This document shows positions 40,203 through 48,725 of a stretch of DNA of 64,000 nt, piece by piece. A program made the translations under genes and the position numbers. Source of the DNA: Nocardiopsis gilva YIM 90087 (GTDB taxonomy: Bacteria; Actinomycetota; Actinomycetes; Streptosporangiales; Streptosporangiaceae); contig NZ_CP022753.1 of the NCBI RefSeq assembly GCF_002263495.1, forward strand, positions 5,146,001-5,210,000, given 5' to 3'. The notes under the pieces were generated by a model. It was not told the origin of the DNA. It saw only the letters and a list, made by a program, of their open reading frames with translations, and made no database searches. Every line of letters starts with the position of its first letter. The stretch's first letter is position 1.

Positions 40203-41516
40203 ATGACCGACGACTGGAGCAGTGCGCTCCTCACTGACCGGTACGAGCTGACGATGCTGCAAGGGGCATTGCGCAGCGGTGCCGCACACCGGCGGACCGT
40301 GTTCGAGATGTTCGCACGCCGACTCCCCGACGAACGACGCTACGGAGTGGTGGCCGGAACCGGGCGTTTCCTGGAGGCGCTACGCGACTTCCGGTTCGAT
40401 ACCCCCACGCTCGACTTCCTGTCCGATAACGGGATCGTGGACGATTCCACGCTGAAGTGGCTGGCCGAATACCGCTTCTCCGGCGACATCTGGGGCTATG
40501 GCGAGGGCGACGTCTACTTCCCCGGCTCCCCCATCCTCGTTGTTGAGGGGACCTTCGCCGAGTCCGTGATCCTGGAGACCGTGGCGCTGTCCATCTTCAA
40601 CCACGACTCCGCGATCGCATCGGCCGCCTCCCGCATGGTCACCGCCGCCAACGGGCGCCCGCTGATCGAGATGGGATCCCGCCGCACCCACGAGATGTCC
40701 GCGGTCGCCGCGGCCCGCGCCGCCTACCTCACCGGCTTCGCCACCACATCGAACCTGGAGGCCGGCCGCCGTTACGGGATACCGACGGCCGGAACCAGCG
40801 CCCACGCCTTCGTCCTGGCCCACGACAGCGAGCGGCACGCGTTCACTGCGCAGCTCGACGCCCTGGGCCCGGAGACCACCCTCCTCGTCGACACCTTCGA
40901 CGTCGACCGGGCGGTGCGCACCGCGATCGAGCTGGCCGGGGAGAAGCTCGGCGGCGTGCGCCTCGACTCCGGCGATCTCGGCGCCACCGCGGCACGGGTC
41001 CGCGACCTCCTCGACCAGCACGGGGCCACCGGCACCCGGGTCCTGGTCACCGGCGACCTCGACGAGTACGCCATCCAGGCCCTGGCGATCGCTCCGGTCG
41101 ACGGCTACGGCGTGGGCACGGCGCTGGTCACCGGCTCGGGCTCGCCGACGGTGTCCCTCGTCTACAAGCTCGTCGCGCGTGCGCGCGGCACCGCGCCCGA
41201 CGACCGGCTGGAACCGGTGGCCAAACGCTCCGTGGGCAAGCCGAGCAAGGGCGGCCGCAAGTGGGGGTCACGGCGGCTGGACGACCAGGGCGTCGCGACC
41301 GCGGAGATCGTCTACGACCACGAGCCGGAGGAGGAGCCGGGGGTGCGGCCGCTGCTGCGTCGGCTCGTGGACAACGGCGAGATCGTCGGCACCGAACCGC
41401 TGTCCGCCGCCCGCGAGCGCCACAAGGGCGCGCTGGCGGAGCTGCCGGAGGAGGCGCGCCGGATGTCCGGCGGCGAGCCCGCCATCCCCACCCTGTTCGA
41501 ACGCCTGCATCCATGA
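40203..41516 (+). CDS. pncB: Nicotinate phosphoribosyltransferase
   Basis: A 437-residue enzyme converting nicotinate and PRPP to nicotinate mononucleotide in NAD salvage. Signatures: LLTDRYELTMLQGALRSG, FNHDSAIASAASRMV, EMGSRRTHEMSAVAAARAAY, GVRLDSGDLGATAARVRD. ATG 40203 fits the conserved N-terminus; the frame is open further upstream but covers the intergenic region. A TTTGT...ACAAA inverted repeat at about 40167-40187 lies just before the start and could bind a NAD-metabolism repressor. The stop overlaps the start of a longer pncA frame, so the two genes are co-transcribed. Confidence 0.95.
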   Translation: MTDDWSSALLTDRYELTMLQGALRSGAAHRRTVFEMFARRLPDERRYGVVAGTGRFLEALRDFRFDTPTLDFLSDNGIVDDSTLKWLAEYRFSGDIWGYGEGDVYFPGSPILVVEGTFAESVILETVALSIFNHDSAIASAASRMVTAANGRPLIEMGSRRTHEMSAVAAARAAYLTGFATTSNLEAGRRYGIPTAGTSAHAFVLAHDSERHAFTAQLDALGPETTLLVDTFDVDRAVRTAIELAGEKLGGVRLDSGDLGATAARVRDLLDQHGATGTRVLVTGDLDEYAIQALAIAPVDGYGVGTALVTGSGSPTVSLVYKLVARARGTAPDDRLEPVAKRSVGKPSKGGRKWGSRRLDDQGVATAEIVYDHEPEEEPGVRPLLRRLVDNGEIVGTEPLSAARERHKGALAELPEEARRMSGGEPAIPTLFERLHP

Positions 41517-41551
41517 CCGACCGCACCGACGCGCGGAAGGAGGAGCGGAAG

Positions 41552-42127
41552 ATGACCAAGGCATTGATCGTCGTCGACGTGCAGAACGACTTCTGCGAGG
41601 GAGGGAGCATGGCCGTCACCGGCGGCTCCAGTGTGGCGTCGCAGGTGTCGCGCTTCATCGCCGACCACAGCGACGACTACGCGCACGTCGTGGCCACGCG
41701 CGACTACCACATCGACCCCGGGGCGCACTTCTCCGATACGCCGGACTTCGTCGACACCTGGCCGCGGCACTGCGTCGCCGGTACCCCCGGCGCCGCGTTC
41801 CACCCGGACTTCGACACCAGCGCGGTGGAACAGGTGTTCAGCAAGGGCAAGTACACCGCCGCCTACAGCGGGTTCGAGGGCGCCGACGAGGAGGACCGGT
41901 CCCTGGAGGACTGGCTCCGCGCGCGGGGTGTCACCGAGGTGGACGTGGTGGGCATCGCCACCGACCACTGCGTGCGCGCCACCGCCCTGGACGCCGCCGA
42001 GGCCGGGTTCGACACCCGCGTGCTGCTGGACCTGACGGCGGGGGTGGCCGAGAAGACGACGGACGCGGCGCTGCGCTCACTGACCGAGAAGGGCGTCGCG
42101 CTGCGGGGGAAGCCGGTCCTCGCCTGA
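41552..42127 (+). CDS. pncA: Nicotinamidase
   Basis: A 191-residue enzyme hydrolysing nicotinamide to nicotinate, the substrate for pncB directly upstream. The catalytic triad is visible: Asp in VVDVQNDFCEGG, Lys in FSKGKYTAAYSGF and Cys in GIATDHCVRATALDA. Metal ligands are in ATRDYHIDPGAHF. The start at ATG 41552 has GGAAGGAGG upstream; ATG 41513 overlaps the pncB stop but lacks a good site. In mycobacteria PncA activates pyrazinamide. Confidence 0.93.
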   Translation: MTKALIVVDVQNDFCEGGSMAVTGGSSVASQVSRFIADHSDDYAHVVATRDYHIDPGAHFSDTPDFVDTWPRHCVAGTPGAAFHPDFDTSAVEQVFSKGKYTAAYSGFEGADEEDRSLEDWLRARGVTEVDVVGIATDHCVRATALDAAEAGFDTRVLLDLTAGVAEKTTDAALRSLTEKGVALRGKPVLA

Positions 42128-42273
42128 CGGTGCTCGCCGCGCCGTACTCGGCACGCACAGCACACGGAACGCACCGCGTCCGACACGATCATGGCAGTCA
42201 CAGCAACGCCCCGGAAAAACACAGAGCATCCCAGAACACCACGGAGAAGCAGAGGAGGGGAAGCAGCGGAAGC

Positions 42274-42313
42274 GACAGGGGCGGGCCGCCCGGATGGACG
42301 GCCCGCCCCTGTC
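42274..42313. terminator. Terminator between pncA and trpS
   Basis: GACAGGGGCGGGC (42274-42286) and GCCCGCCCCTGTC (42301-42313) form a 13-bp stem between the convergent genes. Confidence 0.8.
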
Positions 42314-42343
42314 ATTGGCCTTCGTCGCGGCGGACGCGGCGGC

Positions 42344-43354
42344 TCAGTCGATGCCGACGGCGGCGCGAACCTTGGCGACCGTCGCCTTGGCGCGCTCGCG
42401 CGCCCGGGCCGCGCCCGCCTCGAGAATGTCGTCGAGGTCGCTGTCGGGGGCGATGAGCTCCTCGTAGCGCTCGCGCATCGGGCCGAAGGTGGTGTTCAGC
42501 ACCTCGAACAGCTCGTTCTTGAGGTCGCCCCAGCCCATGCCGCCCGCTTCGAGCCGCTTGCGGGTGGCGGCGGTGTGCTCCTCGGTCGCGAACTGGGCGA
42601 GCAGCTGGAACGGCACCGAGGTGTCGGGGTCCTTGGGGGCCTCGACCGGGGTGGAGTCCGTGGGGATCCGCCGCACCAGCTTCTTCAGCTTGTTCTCGGG
42701 CAGGAAGAGCGGAATGTGGTTGTCGTAGGACTTGCTCATCTTCCGGCCGTCCACGCCGGGCAGGACGCTCGCCTCGCCCTCGGGGAACACGCCCTTGGGG
42801 ATGGGGAAGGAGTAGGAGTCGCCGTAGAGGTGGTTGAAACTTCCGGCGATGTCGGCGGTGTACTCGATGTGCTGCACCTGGTCGCGGCCGACCGGCACGT
42901 AGTCGGCCTCCATGATGAGGATGTCGGCGGCCATCAGGATGGGGTAGTTGAACAGCCCCATGTTGACGCCGGCGTCGAGGTCGGCGACCCCGGCCGCCTC
43001 GTTGCGGTCGCGGGCGGCCTTGTAGGCGTGCGCCCGGTTCATCAGGCCCTTGGCGGTGATGGTGGCCAGGATGGTGGCCAGCTCGAACACCTCGGGGACG
43101 CTGGACTGCCGGTAGAGGATGGTGCGCTCCGGGTCGAGTCCGCAGGCGAGCCATGTGGCGGCGACCGACCGGATGTCGCTGCGGAGCTTCTCGGGTTCCT
43201 TGACCGAGTTGAGCGAGTGGTAATCGGCGAGGAAGTACAGGGTGTCGTGCTCGCGCGCGGCGGCCAGCGCCGGCTTGATCGCACCGATGTAGTTGCCGAT
43301 GTGGGGCATGCCCGAGGTCTGGATACCGGTCAGATAGGTCTTGGTCGCTGCCAT
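42344..43354 (-). CDS. trpS: Tryptophanyl-tRNA synthetase
   Basis: A 336-residue class I synthetase. GMPHIGNYIGAIKPALAAAR holds the HIGH-type motif (HIGN) and KMSKSYDNHIPLF the KMSKS loop. The tryptophan-pocket region GLMNRAHAYK and FLADYHSLNS are typical. ATG 43354 gives the conserved start; the longer frame to 43507 has no support. Monocistronic, bounded by a terminator. Confidence 0.96.
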   Translation of the reverse strand: MAATKTYLTGIQTSGMPHIGNYIGAIKPALAAAREHDTLYFLADYHSLNSVKEPEKLRSDIRSVAATWLACGLDPERTILYRQSSVPEVFELATILATITAKGLMNRAHAYKAARDRNEAAGVADLDAGVNMGLFNYPILMAADILIMEADYVPVGRDQVQHIEYTADIAGSFNHLYGDSYSFPIPKGVFPEGEASVLPGVDGRKMSKSYDNHIPLFLPENKLKKLVRRIPTDSTPVEAPKDPDTSVPFQLLAQFATEEHTAATRKRLEAGGMGWGDLKNELFEVLNTTFGPMRERYEELIAPDSDLDDILEAGAARARERAKATVAKVRAAVGID

Positions 43355-43506
43355 GACGCCGAGTCTATCGGGGGTGGGTAGCCACCCCGGATCGCTGCGC
43401 GTGTGCGGTCGCACGCCCGACGGCGCACACGGCAGACGGTGTCCGGCGCGTGCGCGGGCCCGGACGGCTTCGCACGGGAGGCGGTCGTCCGCGCATGCAT
43501 TATGCA

Positions 43507-44478
43507 TTAGGCGCGGAAGGCCGCCCAGTGTTCGGTCATGCGCTCTCTCTGACCACGCGTGAAGTGGCTCATGCAGGGGTCGTCACTGTAGTTCATGAAG
43601 TTGTGGACGGGGTCCCGCCCCGTCTGATCGCAGGTGTCGCGCCCCTCCGGGCAGCCGGCCGCCTGCTTGCTCTCGAACGGGGTGTCGTCGACGTAGTCGC
43701 CCGGATGTTCGCAGCCGTTCTGGAAGGTGTGGAAGAGGCCGAGCCAGTGCCCGGTCTCATGGACGGCGGTGAAGCCGAGGTTGAACTTCTCCCGCTCGCC
43801 GCCGGGGACCGTGCGGTAGTCGACGACGACGCCGTCGAGCTCGGGCGACTTCTCGTAGTCCTGGGGGAAGGTGGAACGCCCGAGCATCCCGTTGGGCAGA
43901 TTCAGCATGTAGAGGTTGAGCGTGTCCGCGTCGCCGCGGCGCAGCTTCTCCTTCATCGTGCTCTCGTGCTCGCCGAAGTCCTCGAACCAGGAGTCGTTCA
44001 CCGTACGTGTGACCGCGCGCAGCTTGAAGCGGAATCCGGTGTCGGCGCCGTAGCCGTAGCCGCCGCTGAAGCCCTTGTTCATGGTGTTGATCTGCCGGGA
44101 GATCGTGGAGTCGCTGAGGTCGCCCCGGCCGTCGCTCGCCGAGATCACGTGGACGACGGTCGGCACCTTTTTCCTCAGCCCCTTGGCCGGGGCCTGCTGG
44201 GTGACGAGGGCCTCGTTGAGCCGCCGGTCGAGTTCGGCGGCCTCCGCTGGGGTGAGGTGGTTGTGGTCCCGGTCCGGGCCGTCGGCGGTCCGTGCGGCGG
44301 TGTCCGCCTCCGGCGGGCACGCGGTGTCGTGCCCACGCGCGCGCTGCGCCTCGGCCGCGGTCTCCTCCGGGCGGGCCACGCCCGTCAGGACCAGCCCGGC
44401 CAGTGCGAGCGCGGTGAACAGCAGACCGCTCCAGATGCCGAGCGGTGCGCCGCCATAAGCTTTTCCAGCACGGTTCAT
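43507..44478 (-). CDS. Secreted zinc metalloprotease, M43 (pappalysin-like)
   Basis: A 323-residue protein with an N-terminal signal or anchor (WSGLLFTALALAGLVLTGV). The extended zinc motif TAVHETGHWLGLFHTFQNGC (HExxHxxGxxH) and the Met-turn FMNYSDDPCMSHFT identify peptidase family M43B. Two Cys pairs (NGCEHPG and TCDQTG) flank the active site. Start uncertain between ATG 44478 and GTG 44484, which overlap. Probably an extracellular protease; substrate unknown. Confidence 0.9.
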   Translation of the reverse strand: MNRAGKAYGGAPLGIWSGLLFTALALAGLVLTGVARPEETAAEAQRARGHDTACPPEADTAARTADGPDRDHNHLTPAEAAELDRRLNEALVTQQAPAKGLRKKVPTVVHVISASDGRGDLSDSTISRQINTMNKGFSGGYGYGADTGFRFKLRAVTRTVNDSWFEDFGEHESTMKEKLRRGDADTLNLYMLNLPNGMLGRSTFPQDYEKSPELDGVVVDYRTVPGGEREKFNLGFTAVHETGHWLGLFHTFQNGCEHPGDYVDDTPFESKQAAGCPEGRDTCDQTGRDPVHNFMNYSDDPCMSHFTRGQRERMTEHWAAFRA

Positions 44479-44492
44479 GATCACGGACTGTA

Positions 44493-44519
44493 GCGATCAC
44501 ACTCGACGCGCGTGATCGC
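44493..44519. promoter_or_regulatory. Inverted repeat between protease and helicase genes
   Basis: GCGATCAC (44493-44500) and GTGATCGC (44512-44519) are perfect 8-bp arms separated by 11 bp, just upstream of the protease start and about 90 bp after the helicase stop. It could be an operator or terminator. Confidence 0.4.
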
Positions 44520-44606
44520 CGACACGTCATCATGGCGAACTATTTGCCCATCTTTCCGGCAATCGGCAAGCGCACGGGTCCCGCGGCGGTGCGATCGCCG
44601 CCCCGG

Positions 44607-46322
44607 CTACCGGCCCCCGGTCGCCCAGGAGCGGAGCCGGGCGATCCGCTCACGGATCTGCTCGGGCGAGGCCTGCGCGATGGGCGGACCGCCGCAGGCG
44701 TTGCGCAGCTCGGTGTGGATCATGCCGTGCGGCTTGCCGGTCCGGTGGTGCCACGCACCGACCAGGGTCTGCAGCTCCCTGCGCAGTTCGGCGACGACCT
44801 CGTGGGTCGCGGCCTGCTTCGGCTCCTCCTTGGGCGCCTTGCGCTGCTGGGCATGGATCTCGGCCTTGCGCTTGCGCAGCAGCTGGGACACCTGGTCGGG
44901 CTCCAGCAGTCCGGGCAGGCCGAGGAAGTCCTCCTCCTCGGGAGAACCGGGCGCCCCGCTGCCGAACTCCGAGCCGTCGTAGAGCACGCGGTCGAACTCG
45001 GCGGCCGACTCCATCGTCTCGAAGGGCAGCTCGTCGCCGGCGTCGGGGGTGTCGCGCTTCTTGCGGGCCTCATCGATGAGGTCCTGCTCCGGCTCCTCGC
45101 CCTCCTTGAGGGGACGGTCGAGCACGTGGTCGCGCTCGCGCTCCATCTCCCCCGCGTACTCCAGCAGGGTGGGCACCGACGGCAGGAAGACGGAGGCGAC
45201 CTCGCCGCGTCTGCGGACACGCACGAAGCGCCCCACGGCCTGGGCGAAGAACAGCGGGGTGCTGGTGGAGGTGGCGTACACACCCACCATCAGCCGGGGC
45301 ACGTCCACGCCCTCGGAGACCATGCGCACCGCGATCATCCAGCGGTCGTCGGACTCCGCGAACCGCTTGATCTTCCTGCTGGCGGTGGGGTCGTCGGAGA
45401 GCACCACCGTGGCGCCGGTACCGGTGATCTGGCGCAGGATCCGCGCGTAGGCGCGCGCGGCCTCGTGGTCGGTGGCGATGACCAGGCCGCCGGCGTCGGG
45501 GGTGGCCTTGCGCACCTCGGTGAGCCGCCGGTCGGCCGCGGTCAGCACCTTCTTGATCCAGTCGCCCTTGGGGTCGAGCGCGGCCCGCCAGGCCTGCGCG
45601 AGCGCGTCCTGGGTCAGCGGCTCGCCGAGCCGGGCGGCGAGTTCGTCTCCGGCGCGGGTGCGCCAGCGCATCTCGCCGGAGTAGGCCATGAAGACGACCG
45701 GGCGGACGACGTTGTCGGCGAGCGCGGGGGCGTAGCCGTAGCTGTAGTCCCAGGAGCAGCGGCGCACGCCGTTGTGGTCCTGGACGTAGTCGACGAACGG
45801 GATGGGGTTGACGTCGGAGCGGAACGGCGTCCCGGTCAGCGCCAGCCGCCGTGCCGCCGGGTCGAACGCCTCGCGTACGGCGTCGCCCCAGGACAGCGCG
45901 TCGCCCGCGTGGTGCACCTCGTCGAAGATGACCAGGGTGCGGCGCGCCTCGGTGCGGTTGCGGTGCAGCATCGGGTGCGCCGCGACCTGCGCGTAGGTGA
46001 CGGCCGCACCGATGTACTGCCGCCCCAGGGCGCCCTGGCCGTTCTTGAAGTCGGGGTCGATCGCGATCCCGAAGTGGGCGGCGGACTCCGCCCACTGCTT
46101 TTTGAGGTGCTCGGTGGGGCAGACGATGGTGACGGAACGGACGACGTGGCGGGCGATCAGCTCGCTCGCCAGTGTCAGCGCGAATGTGGTCTTTCCCGCT
46201 CCGGGCGTGGCCACCGCGAGGAAGTCCCGCGGGTTCCTCCGGAAGTACTCCTCATAGGCCTCGCGCTGCCATTGGCGCAGGCCACTCAGGCGTTCCGACG
46301 TGCTGGTCTCAAGAAGCGTCAT
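44607..46322 (-). CDS. SF2 DEVH-box helicase
   Basis: A 571-residue superfamily II helicase. Motif I ATPGAGKTTF, motif II FDEVHHAGD, motif III ALTGTPFRSDV and motif VI AQAVGRFVRVRRRGEV are all present. The C-terminal 150 residues are charged and look partly coiled-coil (LLRKRKAEIHAQQRKAPKEE). Such stand-alone helicases are common in actinobacteria near sortase genes; a role in DNA repair or RNA metabolism is not established. ATG 46322 (MTLLETSTSERLSGLRQWQ) fits the conserved N-terminus. Confidence 0.9.
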   Translation of the reverse strand: MTLLETSTSERLSGLRQWQREAYEEYFRRNPRDFLAVATPGAGKTTFALTLASELIARHVVRSVTIVCPTEHLKKQWAESAAHFGIAIDPDFKNGQGALGRQYIGAAVTYAQVAAHPMLHRNRTEARRTLVIFDEVHHAGDALSWGDAVREAFDPAARRLALTGTPFRSDVNPIPFVDYVQDHNGVRRCSWDYSYGYAPALADNVVRPVVFMAYSGEMRWRTRAGDELAARLGEPLTQDALAQAWRAALDPKGDWIKKVLTAADRRLTEVRKATPDAGGLVIATDHEAARAYARILRQITGTGATVVLSDDPTASRKIKRFAESDDRWMIAVRMVSEGVDVPRLMVGVYATSTSTPLFFAQAVGRFVRVRRRGEVASVFLPSVPTLLEYAGEMERERDHVLDRPLKEGEEPEQDLIDEARKKRDTPDAGDELPFETMESAAEFDRVLYDGSEFGSGAPGSPEEEDFLGLPGLLEPDQVSQLLRKRKAEIHAQQRKAPKEEPKQAATHEVVAELRRELQTLVGAWHHRTGKPHGMIHTELRNACGGPPIAQASPEQIRERIARLRSWATGGR

Positions 46323-46453
46323 GCTGCCAATCCCCTGATACTCACCCGGACGAGGGTAACCGCCCACGGGGACCGGGCAGGCGTCACGCCGACGGCGCGT
46401 TCGTCACGTTCCGCCCGCCGTGTCCCGTCGTCCCTCCACGCTGGTGGCATACG

Positions 46454-46486
46454 CCGCCCCCGGATCCGCGCGGGATCCGGGGGCGG
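46454..46486 (-). terminator. Hairpin after the sortase operon
   Basis: CCGCCCCCGGATCC and GGATCCGGGGGCGG (46454-46467 and 46473-46486) form a perfect 14-bp stem just after the small membrane-protein stop. No T tract, but the stem is very stable. Confidence 0.7.
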
Positions 46487-46501
46487 AGTCCGCTGGGTCC
46501 A

Positions 46502-46669
46502 CTAGGTGCCCTGGACGTCCACGGCGCCGTCGTTGAACGGCATGTAGGGGTCGATCCACGGGAACACGACGTACCACAGCAGGGCCGCCGCACCCGCGAT
46601 GAGCGCGAGCGCCAGCACGAGCCTCACCGGGACCGGGCCCGGGAGAAGGCGCCAGATCAATCCGTACAT
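46502..46669 (-). CDS. Small conserved membrane protein next to sortase E (55 residues)
   Basis: ATG 46669 to TAG 46502 encodes MYGLIWRLLPGPVPVRLVLA and then one strong hydrophobic helix (LALIAGAAALLWYVVFPWI) and the tail DPYMPFNDGAVDVQGT. I recall similar proteins beside class E sortase or serine/threonine-kinase loci in other actinobacteria, with the FPW...PFND signature conserved. It follows the sortase by 62 bp in the same direction. Too short for ordinary ORF thresholds. Function unknown. Confidence 0.82.
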   Translation of the reverse strand: MYGLIWRLLPGPVPVRLVLALALIAGAAALLWYVVFPWIDPYMPFNDGAVDVQGT

Positions 46670-46731
46670 GGGTGCTAGTAACCCCGTTCCTTTTCCGTCG
46701 TCCGTCGGCTTCGCCGTCGGCGCGGCCGGTT

Positions 46732-47496
46732 CTAGGCGTCCGCGTTCTCCGGCGCCATGTCGGCGATGCTCTCGGGCATGCCCTGGTCCTTGGGCCGGGT
46801 GTCGGAGAGCTCGCCCCAGACGATCAGCCGGTGGGTGTTGTTCAGCTTCGGGGCGCAGGTGGTCAGGGTCAGCAGCGAGCGCTTCGGGTCATCATTGTTC
46901 TCCTTGTCGAACGGGGCGGGGTCGACCACCCACACGTTGTCGGGTGTGACCGTCTGCTCCTTGATGACCTTGTAGGTGTAGAAGTTGTCCTGGTCCTCCA
47001 GCACGATGGTGTCGCCATCGTCCAGCTGGTCGAGGTCCCAGAAGATGCCCGGTGTGCGGTGCCCGGCGACGGCGTAGTTGCCCTTCTGCCCCGCCTGGGC
47101 GTTGCCGGTGTAGTGGCCGGGGCTGTACTTGATGTCCTCCTGCGAGACCCCGTTGACGACCACCCACTGCAGGTCGAGGTCGGGGATGTACATCCGGGCG
47201 TTGGCCGACCCGGGCAGCGGCTCGGAGTCGGGCCCCTTGGGCGCCTCCCACTGCTCTTCGAGCCCCTGGGCGAGCTCGCGCTGCTCGCTCTGGGTCTCGA
47301 ACTGCTTGCCGTAGACCTCGTAGGCCGCGAAGAACAGCATGAGGACACCGGCGGTGAACAGCAGCTCGCCGATGAGGCGGACCATGCCGCGTGCGACATC
47401 GCCGGCCGTCATTCGGGAGTTGGACCTGCCGCGTCGGCCACGCGGGGCGCGTCGACGCCCGCCTCGTGTCGGGCGCCGTTCACTTGTGGAGACCAT
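46732..47496 (-). CDS. srtE: Class E sortase
   Basis: A 254-residue transpeptidase with a basic N-terminus, one membrane anchor (LIGELLFTAGVLMLFFAAYE) and a sortase domain. The catalytic residues are His in YAVAGHRTPGIFWDL, Cys in LLTLTTCAPKLNNTHR and the Arg shortly after. Class E enzymes anchor proteins with an LAxTG motif to peptidoglycan. ATG 47496 is preceded by AGGTAGGG; the longer frame to 47724 is unsupported. Forms a unit with the 55-residue protein. No LAxTG substrate is in the window. Confidence 0.92.
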   Translation of the reverse strand: MVSTSERRPTRGGRRRAPRGRRGRSNSRMTAGDVARGMVRLIGELLFTAGVLMLFFAAYEVYGKQFETQSEQRELAQGLEEQWEAPKGPDSEPLPGSANARMYIPDLDLQWVVVNGVSQEDIKYSPGHYTGNAQAGQKGNYAVAGHRTPGIFWDLDQLDDGDTIVLEDQDNFYTYKVIKEQTVTPDNVWVVDPAPFDKENNDDPKRSLLTLTTCAPKLNNTHRLIVWGELSDTRPKDQGMPESIADMAPENADA

Positions 47497-47774
47497 ATGC
47501 CCTACCTGTGGTGACAAGGCCGCACGCCCACCCGCCGACGAAAGTGTTGGGGGGCGCGGGCGATGAGCTCCGGTGCGTGCCGCCCGGATTGCGGATCCCG
47601 TGGAGCGCCGACGGCGGCCGCACACGGCGTGATCCCCCGCCGTTGGCCGGTTCCGGCGTTCCCGTCGCAAGGAGCGTACCGCGCCTGCTTCGCCCCCTGC
47701 AGCACGAAGGGCCGAGACGGACAAATGCCGTCACGGCCCCGCGGCGTGTGCGAAGCGAGAGCCGTGGCCTTGGA

Positions 47775-48020
47775 TCAGGCGGCCATCATCTCTTCGTAGA
47801 TCTTCTTGCACTCGGGGCAGACCGGGAACCTCTTGGGGTCGCGGTTGGGCACCCACACCTTGCCGCACAGGGCGATCACGGGGGTACCGGTGACGGCGCT
47901 CTCCGTGATCTTGTCCTTCTGCACGTAATGGGCGAACCGCTCGCGGTCGCCATCGTCGTGCGAAATATCGGGGCGGGTCTCGCTCTCCGGGAGCACCTTG
48001 TTGACAACGTCCATGGCCAT
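47775..48020 (-). CDS. DUF3039 protein
   Basis: An 81-residue protein of a small actinobacterial family. It contains ALCGKVWVPNRDPKRFPVCP and ECKKIYEEM, with three Cys that may bind zinc. ATG 48020 follows AGGAGGTGTG, a good ribosome site. It precedes the sortase by about 280 bp and follows YqgE by about 50 bp. Function unknown. Confidence 0.88.
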   Translation of the reverse strand: MAMDVVNKVLPESETRPDISHDDGDRERFAHYVQKDKITESAVTGTPVIALCGKVWVPNRDPKRFPVCPECKKIYEEMMAA

Positions 48021-48073
48021 CGTGCCCTCACACCTCCTACGTCTCATCCCACGGTATCCGCAGGGGACGAAAT

Positions 48074-48658
48074 TCAGTTCAACGTCGGGTCGTCCGGGAA
48101 AGTCGATACCAAGGCGAGATCGCCGCCCTGGCGACGCAGCACCCGCGACCACAGCGAGTCGGGCGTCGGAGAGAAGACGTCCTCGGCCAGGGCGGGGAGG
48201 ACGTACCAGGCGCCCTCCTCGATCTCGGCGTCCAGCTGACCCTCGCTCCATCCGGTGTACCCGGCGAACACGCGGAACCGGCCGAGCGCGCCGCCGAGGA
48301 TCTCGGGCGGGGTGTCCAGGTCGATCAGGCCGAGCCGGGGCACGGTGGCGTCCTCGTCCAGGTTGGACAGCGGGCGCCAGCCGAGCGGAGCGTCGTCGGT
48401 GCCGGGCATGCCGAGCGCGAGGCCCGAGCCGGTACCGACCGGGCCTCCGGCGAACATGACGGCGGGGTCGGTGGCGTAGCCGCTCCAGTCGCCCAGGACG
48501 TCGTCGACCAGCAGCTCCGAGGGGCGGTTCACGATCACACCGAGGGTGCCCTCGGTATCGTCGTCATCGATCACGAAGACGACCGAGCGCCGGAACTCGG
48601 GCTCGGACAGCATCGGCGTCGCCACCAGCAGGCGGCCGGTCAACGTCGGCTGCTCCAT
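48074..48658 (-). CDS. YqgE/AlgH family protein
   Basis: A 194-residue UPF0301 protein. It begins LTGRLLVATPMLSEPEFRRS and contains GTLGVIVNRPSELLVDDVL, MFAGGPVGTGSGLAL and FAGYTGWSEGQLDAEIEEGA, which are the family signatures. Function remains undefined; in some bacteria AlgH affects gene expression. Likely co-transcribed with DUF3039. Confidence 0.92.
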   Translation of the reverse strand: MEQPTLTGRLLVATPMLSEPEFRRSVVFVIDDDDTEGTLGVIVNRPSELLVDDVLGDWSGYATDPAVMFAGGPVGTGSGLALGMPGTDDAPLGWRPLSNLDEDATVPRLGLIDLDTPPEILGGALGRFRVFAGYTGWSEGQLDAEIEEGAWYVLPALAEDVFSPTPDSLWSRVLRRQGGDLALVSTFPDDPTLN

Positions 48659-48725
48659 AGCTCCACACCTACCCCGTGAGCCGGGCGGGCGCCACCCCGC
48701 CCTGCCCGGCGTCCACAGGGTGTGG

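Noticed and set aside
44532-46505. 657-residue plus-strand frame
   Set aside because: Antisense to the helicase; no recognisable domain.
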